Source: Tunicatimonas sp964551335 | GTDB lineage: Bacteria; Bacteroidota; Bacteroidia; Cytophagales; Cyclobacteriaceae | Assembly (NCBI GenBank): GCA_964551335.1 | Contig: CAZKCO010000006.1 | Location: forward strand, 62,001-126,000 | DNA: 64,000 nucleotides | Reading direction: 5' to 3' | Part shown: positions 1 through 8,800 of the stretch, piece after piece | Layout: each line of letters starts with the position of its first letter | Position numbering within the stretch: the first letter of the stretch is position 1 | The notes under the pieces: generated by a model | Databases searched by the model: none | What the model saw: the letters and a program-made list of their open reading frames with translations, nothing else | Told to the model about the DNA's origin: nothing | Translations under genes and position numbers: made by a program

Positions 1-1
1 T

Positions 2-538
2 CGGCTGATGCACTCGGAAGACCCACGGGCTACTGCGGTAATGAACAAGTTGGCCGAAATGACCCGAAATGTAGAGGTGGAAGAGCATGCGGGAATAGGC
101 TACGCTTTTTCCCGCTACAAAAATACGGCATCTTATTGTGCTATAGCGGCCAAAGTAGAAGTGGCTCCTCAAACTAATCAAATTAAGCTGATAAAAATGT
201 GGGGGGTAATTGATGCTGGTGAGGTAATCAATCCTGATGGATTGAAGAACCAGACTGAAGGGGGGATGATTCAGGCGGCTAGTTGGACACTTAAGGAGAA
301 CGTGTTGTTCAATAACCAACACGTGATCAGCCTGAATTGGGATAGCTATCCTATCCTTCGCTTCCTAGACACTCCGGAAGTAGAAGTGGCCATCATTGAT
401 CGTCCGAATGAACCGGCGTTGGGTGGGGGCGAAGCAGCCCAAAGCCCATCGGGAGCCGCCATCGCCAATGCTGTTTACCGGGCTTGTGGTAAGCGTATCC
501 GCGAGTTGCCCATTACCGCCGAAAAGTTAAGGGGGTAG
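2..538 (+). CDS. Molybdopterin-binding subunit of a xanthine dehydrogenase / isoquinoline oxidoreductase-type enzyme, C-terminal part
   Basis: Only the last ~178 codons are present; the gene enters from outside the window. The visible part carries the family's C-terminal signature GGGEAAQSPSGAAIANAV near residue 140 of the fragment. The Glu of GGGEA corresponds to the active-site base of xanthine dehydrogenase-family Moco subunits. A preceding GGMIQAASWTL segment is also typical. The overall pattern is closest to the single-chain IorB-like branch (isoquinoline 1-oxidoreductase beta subunit), which works with a small 2Fe-2S subunit in the periplasm or at the membrane; the substrate cannot be told from this end. 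The last 64 bases overlap, tail to tail, the 3' end of the convergent RDD gene. Confidence 0.85.
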   Translation, partial: RLMHSEDPRATAVMNKLAEMTRNVEVEEHAGIGYAFSRYKNTASYCAIAAKVEVAPQTNQIKLIKMWGVIDAGEVINPDGLKNQTEGGMIQAASWTLKENVLFNNQHVISLNWDSYPILRFLDTPEVEVAIIDRPNEPALGGGEAAQSPSGAAIANAVYRACGKRIRELPITAEKLRG

Positions 539-951
539 GGACAGTAGGAGTCTTTCCCTCCATAGTACTTTAGGCGGACTACTGATCCGCTGACGATGTC
601 ATGTATTGCCCGTTTCTCCGAATTAGAACTTACCGTCAGAAACGAAATCCAGCCTAGGGCAGCTTTAATGATAATTCTACCCAGTGCTGAAAAGAACGAA
701 ATTTTCTGATTGGGATCTTCGTGCTGCTTGACTCTCAAACCTAGTAGGTAGTGTCCCAAGGTGCCACCCATGAGGGAAACAAACAAGGGTTCGTATAAAA
801 CGAAGCAAAAAACCATTACACCAATTCTTATCTGATTCGCAACCCCACCTATTGCATCGAAAAGCAGACTGGCGAATATAAACAGACTCAGAATAAGCAC
901 AAAATCAATAACTACGGCTTGTATTCTTCTCACAAGTGAAGGGTATTCCAT
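475..951 (-). CDS. RDD family membrane protein
   Basis: 158 residues. The N-terminal VRRIQAVVIDFVLILSLF has the Arg and Asp placement that gives RDD proteins their name. Two to three hydrophobic segments follow (about residues 14-32, 40-65 and 85-105), with the usual GGTLGHYLLGLRV turn between them. The function of the family is mostly unknown; some members are proposed Na+(Li+)/H+ antiporters. The recognisable domain ends near residue 127 (SGSVVRL). The last ~30 residues are read from the complementary strand of the oxidoreductase gene end and look non-native, which suggests an original stop codon was lost. It lies 14 bases downstream of the next minus-strand gene, so co-transcription is likely. 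Confidence 0.75.
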   Translation of the reverse strand: MEYPSLVRRIQAVVIDFVLILSLFIFASLLFDAIGGVANQIRIGVMVFCFVLYEPLFVSLMGGTLGHYLLGLRVKQHEDPNQKISFFSALGRIIIKAALGWISFLTVSSNSEKRAIHDIVSGSVVRLKYYGGKDSYCPYPLNFSAVMGNSRIRLPQAR

Positions 952-965
952 GATGAGTTGAATTA

Positions 966-1526
966 TTATTTTAGTAGATGGCGTTCTCTAAGTTCTTCTC
1001 TGATTCCCTCATAGTCAGTCTGTTCAAGGACTTCAATTTTCTTTAAGTATTTTAGATTGGCTAACTGTTGATCAAAGGTCATGTCCGGATCAAAAGTGGT
1101 GAGTTCACCGATGAGTTTATCCTTAGCCTTGGCTCTGATGATGTCGATAAAGCTGCGAACAGTGTGTTCATCGGGACTATTAATGAAAAATGTTAGGGTT
1201 TTGGCTCCACCGTTCAGAATAAAATAAGCAGCAAAGTACTTCTGGATACTCCACCAGAAAACCGTGGCCCACATAAAGCAGAAAAACAGAAACAAAAAAG
1301 CTAGCTTCAGGTCAGTGCCATCAGTAAAAGCGTTAAATGTCATATGAGATGAGACAATCAGCAGTCCACCAAACAATACCGCGTTACCAATACCTTCTCT
1401 GGATTTGATTTTGATCAGGTCAAGCCCTACTTCATTATAGCGGGCTTCCCACTCCTGCTCGTCGAACACCGACTGTTCCTTAATCAGGATTTTATTTTCC
1501 TCCAGCTGAAAAGTTTTGGTCGACAT
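966..1526 (-). CDS. Uncharacterised two-helix membrane protein
   Basis: I do not recognise a family. The protein has a hydrophilic N-terminus (STKTFQLEENKILIKEQ), two hydrophobic segments (about residues 50-70, NAVLFGGLLIVSSHMTF, and 77-100, LKLAFLFLFFCFMWATVFWW) and a charged ~85-residue cytoplasmic-like tail rich in Lys, Glu and Asp. The internal ATG at 1526 is preferred; a start at 1553 would add nine residues (MTSLRQRYF) of poor quality. It sits directly upstream of the RDD gene on the same strand. A PH-like membrane sensor or a small inner-membrane accessory protein are possibilities, but nothing specific supports either. Confidence 0.6.
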   Translation of the reverse strand: MSTKTFQLEENKILIKEQSVFDEQEWEARYNEVGLDLIKIKSREGIGNAVLFGGLLIVSSHMTFNAFTDGTDLKLAFLFLFFCFMWATVFWWSIQKYFAAYFILNGGAKTLTFFINSPDEHTVRSFIDIIRAKAKDKLIGELTTFDPDMTFDQQLANLKYLKKIEVLEQTDYEGIREELRERHLLK

Positions 1527-1603
1527 AAAATACCGTTGCCTCAGTGATGTCATACTTATACTCTAGGAACTTAATCAAGTTGCACTATATCAGCAGCCTA
1601 GGA

Positions 1604-1840
1604 CTACTGATTTTTCTTTTTCTTTCCTTTGCCTTTGCCTTGCTGCCCGGGGGCAAAAGGTTTCGCAGACTGCGAGCCAGTTGCTTTTTTCAATTGCCCG
1701 GGAGCGAACGGCTTAGCTGATTTAGTGCCGGCCACTTTCTTCACTTGGCCAGGGGGAGCTTTATGCACGTGGGTAGTCCGGCAACCTACTTGAGCTAGAA
1801 ATACGATTACTAGGGCGATACTGAACAGAGATTTATTCAT
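1604..1840 (-). CDS. Small lipoprotein with PPGQ/KK repeats
   Basis: 78 residues from the ATG at 1840; the ATG at 1849 gives three extra residues. The N-terminus is a clear lipoprotein signal ending in LAQVGC, with the lipidated Cys near residue 20. The mature part is made of about three copies of a Pro-Gly-Gln-Lys-Lys unit (PPGQVKKVAG, APGQLKKATG, APGQQGKGKG) separated by SAKPF, and it ends in a Lys-rich tail. Short, basic PPGQ-repeat lipoproteins are common in Bacteroidota and are often labelled 'quinol oxidase subunit 4', a name with no functional support that I would not adopt. The basic unstructured tail would suit binding to a negatively charged surface. Confidence 0.6.
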   Translation of the reverse strand: MNKSLFSIALVIVFLAQVGCRTTHVHKAPPGQVKKVAGTKSAKPFAPGQLKKATGSQSAKPFAPGQQGKGKGKKKKNQ

Positions 1841-1882
1841 AGTAAACACGGTTTTATGTATGTTTGATCAATAATGATGGAG

Positions 1883-2248
1883 CTACCAGCCTTCCAGAAT
1901 TCCGCAGAAAAACTCACTAATACCTTCCAGCACTCCACCAAATACTTCTTCCAGATCTATCCAGGAAGCATCCATACTCTGGTCAGTAAGCTCGACCATA
2001 GATAAACCTTTACCCACCGATATTCCCAATAGCATTTCGGCTTTCATTGCGGCGTAGTCGCAGACCTCTCCGGTATGCTGGTGGTAGAAGTCAAAATTCC
2101 AGTGAGACGTAGAGATGCTCATGCCCCAGCATAAAAAATCTAGATTACTCCATCGGTTTTTCTGATGGGCTTTCTTAATCTCCTCTGGCTTATAGTACTT
2201 CTTCTTGCCATTGTCTTGTACTAATGACCTTTCCCAGTTTTTCTTCCC
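1883..2248 (-). pseudogene. 5'-broken small gene, uncharacterised family
   Basis: An ATG at 2122 gives only 79 codons, but the same frame stays open upstream to 2248, where a TAA (2249-2251) blocks it. The upstream ~42 codons read as protein-like sequence (NGKKKYYKPEEIKKAHQK, then WSNLDFLCWGMSIS) and run smoothly into the annotated part (FDFYHQHTGEVCDYAAMKAEM). There is no ATG, GTG or TTG in that upstream stretch. The pattern of a basic start, a KKYY segment, a hydrophobic-aromatic stretch and then a CDYxAMxAEM helix recalls a small bacterial family of unknown function near 110-120 residues long. I read this as a gene whose first ~20 codons were lost or frameshifted. Translation from 2122 as a short protein cannot be excluded. 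Confidence 0.5.
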
Positions 2249-2285
2249 TTAAGATAGCGCGCTTTTGTATCGCGGGCTATCACTT

Positions 2286-2933
2286 CTAGCTAGAAACCAC
2301 CACAATGCCCATTGACTCTAGCATTTGAGGATCATCCTGGCAAACGAATTTGGCGGCGTTGATGAAACGGCGGAACCAGTTGCGCAGGTCGTTTACGGCC
2401 AGTTGCTTGGAGCGGGTAGTTTGCTGGGCCATCCGGCGGGCATCGTTGCGCAGCACCTGCAGTTCGGCTAACTTATCTAACAGTTTCTTTACCTCGTTTA
2501 CCTCCTTGGCCGATACTCTCAGGGTTTCCAGGGCTTTAGAGTCTACGTGGGTATAGAAGGCTCGTACCTGCTCAAACCAGGCGGCATAACGGGTCTGTCG
2601 GGGCCCTAACAGGTGCAGCGTGTACTGCATATCTTCATCATCGCGGTACAGAAAGCGAGCCACCTCCAGATGGCGAAAATACAGCGCATTGATGGTCTCC
2701 TTTGCTGCCCGATACGCTCGTTGAGCATTACGTACGGTATTAGCGGTGGCCGTCTGGCGATCTTGCCACATTGTTACTTCTTCTGCCAACGTTAAACCTA
2801 CTTTAACTTTTTCATTATCAACGCCTCCCAACTGAAACGCCTGGGTAAGTTCGGGTACGGTAAGTGCCGCTTGTACCGCAATATCTACCTGTACTAATAA
2901 TTCCTGCTGGCTTAACTTAGAGATTCTCATCAT
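2286..2933 (-). CDS. Uncharacterised helical protein
   Basis: 215 residues from the ATG at 2933 (a TTG at 2957 would add MPNLNQVS). No signal peptide or membrane segment is present. The sequence is almost entirely predicted helix: an N-terminal KLSQQELLVQVDIAVQAA segment, a mid region rich in Arg/Ala (TVRNAQRAYRAAKETINA) and a heptad-like stretch (SAKEVNEVKKLLDKLAEL) that could form a coiled coil. No catalytic motif is seen. Similar helical proteins of this size occur in large Bacteroidota genomes without known function. It stands alone, with its own upstream spacer of about 460 bases. Confidence 0.6.
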   Translation of the reverse strand: MMRISKLSQQELLVQVDIAVQAALTVPELTQAFQLGGVDNEKVKVGLTLAEEVTMWQDRQTATANTVRNAQRAYRAAKETINALYFRHLEVARFLYRDDEDMQYTLHLLGPRQTRYAAWFEQVRAFYTHVDSKALETLRVSAKEVNEVKKLLDKLAELQVLRNDARRMAQQTTRSKQLAVNDLRNWFRRFINAAKFVCQDDPQMLESMGIVVVSS

Positions 2934-3400
2934 GCTAACTTGGTTTAAGTTGGGCAAAGTAAATCAAAGCACTTCCTATATAAAATCTGGCCGATCAAGA
3001 AACCTTACGTGGGTAAGGAGCGGGGTGGAATACTTAAAACACCGGAAATAAAGCGTCAGGAAGAAGCCGGGTATAAAACGGAAGGGTGGCATCAGGCAGT
3101 CTTTGGCCAAATATGTTCTATTGCCGGGGTGAACTTACCCGTAAATGACCAAAAATAGCCCGTTTCCGGAGTGAAATGAGGTGTTTTTGGCCGCTGAAAG
3201 CCTGTTTCACTACGGCCGAGTTACCTTTTTCCTGACGGAAGCCTGAGTTGAAGCACTTCCAGAGGGGGTTATTAGTAACAATTTCCTAACATCACTTGCT
3301 TAGGTAGCCTTAGCTTACTACCTTATCTTCGTAGCGGAAGAAGGGTTGATAAGAAGCGTTTCGTACCAGGTTCTATTCTTAACTCTCATAACTGCTATCT
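2934..3400. other. Intergenic region with small inverted repeats
   Basis: No credible gene. This divergent spacer must carry promoters for both the helical protein (minus) and the phosphodiesterase (plus). Structures seen are a hairpin CCTTAC-GTGG-GTAAGG at 3003-3018 and a wider inverted repeat CCAAAAA (3149-3155) / TTTTTGG (3185-3191). I could not identify a convincing -33/-7 pair. Confidence 0.5.
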
Positions 3401-4351
3401 ATGCTGCCTTCACTAACTCTCTGTGCTTTTCTTCGGTTTTCATTCTCATTAATACTGTCCTTTGCGCTCGTTAATTTCTCCGTTGCTCAACGCCCCTCCG
3501 GGATTGAGCGGGTGCTAATCATCGGGGTTGATGGGCTAGCCCCCTTCGGGATTGAGCAGGCGGCTACCCCTAACTTAGATTCTCTGATGGAAGTGGGAGC
3601 CTATTCCATGCAGGCTCGAGCCGTGATGCCTTCCAGCAGCAGTCCCAACTGGGCATCCATGATTATGGGGGCTTCCCCGGCTGAGCATACCGTTACCAGC
3701 AACGCCTGGGAGCTCCGGGATGTAGCCGATACCATCCTCTGCAACGGAGAGAAGGGCAAGCACTGGCCCACCATTTTCCGCATAGCCCGTGAGCAGCACC
3801 CCGATGCCAACCTGGCCTGCTTCTACGACTGGAGCGGCTTTGGCCGATTGATAGAACCCGGAGTAGCCACCATACGGGCTGATACCCGGGGAGAAGACCT
3901 TACCGCCCGGGCCGCCGCCGAGTACTGGATTGACAATAAGCCCGAGTTCATGTTTGTCCACCTCGACCACGTAGACCATGCTGGTCATTCCCACGAGTGG
4001 GGATCAGAAGAATACATACTTGCGGTGGAAAAAGCGGATCGGCTGATTGGCGACATTTTCCGGGCTGTTCATCAATCGGGCACGGTTAAAAGCACCTTGA
4101 TTCTCGTGACTTCCGACCACGGAGGTATAGGTACCCGTCACGGCGGGGATACTCACGAAGAACGTACTATTCCCTGGATAGCTGCTGGGCCCGGAGTACG
4201 CAGTGGGCACGCTATTACCCAGTCTATTGAAACCTACGATACTGCCGCTACCATCGCCTATGCCCTCGGCCTCACCCCTCCCGAATGCTGGATCGGCCAA
4301 CCGGTTCTTGAAGCTTTTGACGGCGAAGGGCTGGTAAAGGGTAGAAGGTAG
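3401..4351 (+). CDS. Secreted alkaline phosphatase-superfamily phosphodiesterase (NPP type)
   Basis: 316 residues with an N-terminal signal peptide (cleavage after about residue 30, NFSVAQR). The core has the two-metal site of the alkaline phosphatase superfamily: VLIIGVDGLAPFG supplies the first Asp, PSSSSPNWASMI the nucleophile turn, HLDHVDHAGH an Asp and His ligand, TSDHGGIG the Asp-His pair, and GGDTHEE the last His. This arrangement is that of nucleotide pyrophosphatase/phosphodiesterases and phosphonoacetate hydrolases. The nucleophile appears to be Ser rather than the usual Thr. Its stop codon lies inside a 21-bp tandem repeat, and 75 bases later an oxidoreductase gene linked to aminophosphonate breakdown starts. 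A periplasmic phosphodiesterase or phosphonate hydrolase role is therefore plausible, but the substrate is unproven. Confidence 0.85.
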   Translation: MLPSLTLCAFLRFSFSLILSFALVNFSVAQRPSGIERVLIIGVDGLAPFGIEQAATPNLDSLMEVGAYSMQARAVMPSSSSPNWASMIMGASPAEHTVTSNAWELRDVADTILCNGEKGKHWPTIFRIAREQHPDANLACFYDWSGFGRLIEPGVATIRADTRGEDLTARAAAEYWIDNKPEFMFVHLDHVDHAGHSHEWGSEEYILAVEKADRLIGDIFRAVHQSGTVKSTLILVTSDHGGIGTRHGGDTHEERTIPWIAAGPGVRSGHAITQSIETYDTAATIAYALGLTPPECWIGQPVLEAFDGEGLVKGRR

Positions 4352-4391
4352 ATGGTAAAGGGTAGAAGGTAGATGGTAAAGGGTGAAAGGT
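4332..4391. repeat. 21-bp tandem repeat, ~2.9 copies
   Basis: The unit ggtaaagggtagaaggtag plus two bases occurs at 4333, 4354 and, slightly altered, at 4375. The first copy encodes the last residues and TAG stop of the upstream phosphodiesterase. A complementary, pyrimidine-rich version (CCCTTCAACCCTTGACCCT) lies at about 4456-4475, inside the first codons of the next gene, so the two form a loose inverted pair. Confidence 0.85.
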
Positions 4392-4426
4392 ATGACTATA
4401 GTACAAAGTAATTATCACTAAAAACA

Positions 4427-5632
4427 ATGAAGAATAAATCAACCACATTTCACTCTACCCCTTCAACCCTTGACCCTCCACCCTCCACCGATGTGGCCGT
4501 GGTGGGAGCAGGTATTGTGGGGTTGGCTATTGCCTATCAAGCGGCGAAGCAAGGGAAGTCGGTGCGGGTGTTTGATCGGAACGAACGGGCGGTAGGGGCA
4601 TCTATTCGTAATTTTGGGCTGATTTGGCCTATTGGACAGCCTTCGGGTCGGCTGATTCAACGAGCGTTGCGTAGTCAGGCCACCTGGCGGGAGCTGGCGG
4701 ACAAGGCGGGTTTCGGCATTAAAGAGAACGGCTCGCTACACCTGGCCTATCACGCTGATGAACAGAAAGTTATTGAAGAGTTTCTGGATCAGGCAAGTGA
4801 TGAATATCAGTGTCAGTGGCTTTCGGCAGAAGAAGTATTGGGGAAAAGTCCGGCGGTGAAGGCCTCGGGTTTACGGGGCGGGTTGTTCAGTGCTACCGAA
4901 TGTACGGTAGACCCCCGGGAGGCTATTCGTAAGCTGCCGGATTACTTGTTTGATGCCTACGGGGTTCAGTTCCACTTTGGCTCGGTAGTGCAGGCGATAG
5001 AAGGAAATACGCTGAGGGTAGGCTCATCAACCTATCAGGCCGAGCGTATTTATGTATGCAGCGGGGCTGACTTTGAAACGCTCTATCCGCAGGAGTTTCA
5101 GCAGGCACCCATCACCAAATGCAAGCTGCAAATGATGCGGACGATACCCCAACCCGGTGGCTGGCAACTAGGTCCTACACTCTGCGGTGGGCTAACCCTT
5201 CGGCATTATACGGCTTTTCAGGATTGCCCTTCAATAGATGCACTCAGTCGACGGTACGATGAGGAGCAACCGCGGTTCAAAGAGTGGGGCATTCACGTGA
5301 TGCTAGCCCAAAATCATCGAGGCGAACTGGTGATCGGCGACTCTCACGAGTATGGGCGCACCCTGGAGCCCTTTGATCGTGAAGAGATTGATGCCCTGAT
5401 ACTAAACTACTTAGGAACCTTTGCCGAAGTGCCTCGGCTGGAGATTGCAGAACGCTGGCACGGCATCTACGCCAAGCTTCCCGGAGCTACCGAAGTGGTA
5501 CTACAACCGACTGATGAGGTAACCATTGTGAATGCCTTAAGCGGAGCAGGAATGAGCTTATCGTTCGGGCTAGCCGAAGAGGTACTTAGCGGGAAGTACG
5601 CACTAGAATTTGTATCAAAAGCGGTTCACTGA
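4427..5632 (+). CDS. TIGR03364-type FAD-dependent oxidoreductase (aminophosphonate-associated)
   Basis: 401 residues, DAO superfamily. The FAD-binding Rossmann motif VAVVGAGIVGLAIAYQAAK is at about residues 23-41. Family hallmarks are clear along the chain: SIRNFGLIWPIGQPSGR, ENGSLHLAY, TVDPREAIRKL, CKLQMMRT, GGLTLRHYTAF, GIHVMLAQN, and GELVIGDSHEYG. These match the TIGR03364 clade ('HpnW, proposed'), which in other bacteria lies beside phosphonatase-like enzymes and is proposed to deaminate oxidatively an amine related to 2-aminoethylphosphonate. The neighbour is a phosphodiesterase/phosphonate-hydrolase-like enzyme. The first ~21 codons are low-complexity Thr/Pro/Ser residues that seem to come from a dispersed intergenic repeat; no other in-frame ATG precedes the FAD motif. 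Confidence 0.88.
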   Translation: MKNKSTTFHSTPSTLDPPPSTDVAVVGAGIVGLAIAYQAAKQGKSVRVFDRNERAVGASIRNFGLIWPIGQPSGRLIQRALRSQATWRELADKAGFGIKENGSLHLAYHADEQKVIEEFLDQASDEYQCQWLSAEEVLGKSPAVKASGLRGGLFSATECTVDPREAIRKLPDYLFDAYGVQFHFGSVVQAIEGNTLRVGSSTYQAERIYVCSGADFETLYPQEFQQAPITKCKLQMMRTIPQPGGWQLGPTLCGGLTLRHYTAFQDCPSIDALSRRYDEEQPRFKEWGIHVMLAQNHRGELVIGDSHEYGRTLEPFDREEIDALILNYLGTFAEVPRLEIAERWHGIYAKLPGATEVVLQPTDEVTIVNALSGAGMSLSFGLAEEVLSGKYALEFVSKAVH

Positions 5633-5708
5633 GCCAATATTATCTTTTAGTAACATTAAGATAACCGATAATTAACAGTACAATCATCGGTACTTCATGC
5701 TTATGCAA

Positions 5709-5716
5709 TACATTTG
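5709..5716 (+). promoter_or_regulatory. Candidate Bacteroidota -7 element upstream of susC-like gene
   Basis: TACATTTG matches the Bacteroidota -7 consensus TAnnTTTG in the 256-base gap between the oxidoreductase and the SusC-like gene. No clear TTG was found at the expected -33 position, so this is a weak call. It would leave a leader of about 170 bases before the ATG at 5889. Confidence 0.25.
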
Positions 5717-5888
5717 TTCTGCAAATTAGTTGCCCATGAAATAAAAAAAGGAACCGTTCCGGGCGGCCACCCTACGGTTCCCCTAAAAGAACTCACGTAC
5801 ACTAGCGCGCTAACACTAATCATACAACTGCTAAGTAAAACGCTTAGTCAGCGGCCTTTTTATGTCTTATTACCACAAACCTTTTACT

Positions 5889-8800
5889 ATGATGAGAAAC
5901 AATTTACTCATGGTTTCTGCTCACTGCAGCAGGAATTATTTTTTCCAGAACGCGCTCAGTTGCGTTTTGTTGTGTCTGCTATCCCTCTCGGTAGCCCAAG
6001 CTCAAACCCGGGTGATCGAGGGGAAAGTAGTTGACGAAAATACCGAGCCTATTCCGGGCGTAAACGTGCTGGTGAAGGGTACCGGTCAAGGTACCATCAC
6101 CGATATTGAAGGCCAATACCGACTAAACGTTTCGGAAAACGCTGATGCTTTAATGTTCTCTTACGTAGGCTACGAAACCCAGGAAGTTCCCATAGGCACT
6201 CGTTCTATCATTGATGTTAATCTGGCGGTAGACGCTCAGCAACTGGGTGAGGTAGTAGTAACGGCTTTAGGTGTAGAGCGAGAAGCGAAAGCCCTAGGAT
6301 ATGCGGTACAGGAGATTCAGGGAGAATCTATCACTCAAGCTCGAGAGACTAATCTAGTGAATTCATTATCCGGACGCGTTGCGGGGGTGAATGTTACTGG
6401 CTCCTCGACCACCTTAGGTGGTTCTTCCCGAATTACTATTCGGGGCGAGTCTTCGCTGGATATCAATAAGAATCAGCCGTTATTTATTGTGGATGGTGTG
6501 CCTATAAACAATAATGTGGTAGGCTCTTCCGGCTCAGGAAACTTGGAGACAGATTATGGCAATGGCGCTGCCGAAATTAACCCGGATGATGTAGAATCCA
6601 TCAGTGTGCTAAAAGGCCCTAATGCCGCAGCTTTGTACGGTTCGAGGGCGGCCAATGGGGTAATCATCATCACTACTAAGTCGGGTAAGGGAACGAGAGG
6701 TTCGGGAATTAGCGTGAACTCTACCGCTACCTTTGAAACTCCGCTACGCCTACCCGACTGGCAAGATGTTTACGGGCAAGGTAACCGAGGGCAGTTTGCT
6801 TTTGTGGACGGCTCCGGGGCGGGTATTGCCGATGGGGTAGACGAAAGCTGGGGCCCTCGCATGGATGGACAGCCTATCCCCCAGTTTGATTCTCCTCGGG
6901 ATGTACCGGGGTTTAGAGCCGGAGATATTGCCGTAGCTCCTGACGGAAGTACCATTACTCCTACCCCCTGGCAGTCGTATCCTGATAATGTCAGCGATTT
7001 TTTTGAAACGGGCGTTACCCTAACTAATAACATTGCCCTATCGGGTGGTAATGAAGACGGTAGCTTCCGACTGTCTTACACGAATCTAGATCAAACCGGT
7101 ATGCTGCCCAATACCGATCAGCGAAGAAATACGATGCTATTTAGTGGTAACTATAACCTGACCGATAAACTGAAGGCCAACGCGATGGTCAATTACATCC
7201 GCACCCGTAGTGATAACCGACCTTCTATCAGCTACGGCACCGAAAGTATTATGTACCTCTGGGTTTGGTACGGTCGGCAAATCAATACCGGTAACCTGCG
7301 CAACTACTGGCAGCCGGGATTAGAAGGTAGACAGCAGTTTAATTATAATTACAACTACCACGATAATCCGTACTTTACCATGTACGAAAATACCAACGGG
7401 CAAGCTAAGGATCGGATATTGGGAAATATCTCCTTAACCTACGATTTCACTGATGAATTAAGTCTGATGGTACGTTCGGGAACGGATTTCTACCGGGAGT
7501 TACGTGACCGGAAGCGAGCTTTTAGTACTCAGCGGTTTCCGTTCGGTATGTACCGGGAGGATAATATCTTCTTTGAAGAGCGAAATACCGACTTCTTACT
7601 ATCGTATAATAAAACATTTGATGAGAACTGGGATATTGGAGTTTCCTTCGGAGGAAACCGAATGGATCAGACCTACGAGTACAACGAACTCGTAGCCCCT
7701 CAGCTTTCTATCCCCGAAATCTACAACTTTGGAAACTCCCGGGTTGATTTGCAAGCCCAAGAGTTTACAAATCGTAAGCGGATCAATAGCTTGTACGGCT
7801 TAGCCCGAATCGGTTATCAAAACGTACTGTTCTTAGATCTCACTGCCCGCAACGATTGGTCAAGTACACTACCTGCCGGTAACAATTCGTACTTTTATCC
7901 TTCCGTCTCGGCTAGTGCGGTGGTCAGCGATATCGTAGAACTGCCATCCTTCATCGCTTTTGCTAAACTTCGAGCGGGTTGGGCGCAGGTAGGTAACGAT
8001 ACTGATCCTTACCAACTTACCAATGTATATAATTACTTACCCGCCTTTGATAATTTCCAACGCGTTACGGAATCTTCCGTCATTCGCAACCCTGAGTTGA
8101 AGCCGGAAATTGTCTCTTCCTTTGAGATTGGTACCGACTTACGCTTCTTTGAAGGACGCATTGGTTTGGATTTTACCTACTATAATATGAGTAGCCGTAA
8201 CCAGATACTGGAAATTGATGTGGACAGAACATCCGGTTACAGCAGTACGGTGATCAATGCTGGTGAGATTAGGAACCGAGGGGTAGAAGTTATGCTAAGT
8301 GGTACCCCCATAGAGCTGAATAATGGTTTTAAGTGGGATATTAATTTCAACTGGACCCGTAACCGAGGCGAAGTAGTAGAACTAGCAGAGGGTATTCCTT
8401 CCTACCGTATTGCTGGCAATCGGGGAGCGGAGATATTAGCTGTGCCGGGTGAGCGAATGGGCGATATTTACGGATCCGTTTTTCAACGCCATAACGGCGA
8501 AATCATATACAACGAGTCTGGCTTTCCGCTACGTACTTCCGACTTAGAAAAGGTTGGAAACTACAATCCTGACTGGATGGCGGGTATTTACAATACCTTA
8601 ACTTATAAAGGCTTTAACCTAGGAGTACTGCTTGACATACGTCAGGGCGGGGTTATTGTATCCCAAACTACCTGGATTGGACGTAATGCCGGCCAACTGG
8701 AAGGTACGGTAGTAGGTCGTGAGAATGGTATGGTGGGTAACGGGGTGATTGTGACCGGTCGGGATGAAGCCGGGAATATTACTTCCGTTCGGCCCAACGA

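Noticed and set aside
5714..6034. Open frame of 106 codons overlapping the start of the SusC-like gene
   Set aside because: It overlaps the signal peptide and regulatory domain of a clear SusC gene in another frame and shows no family resemblance.
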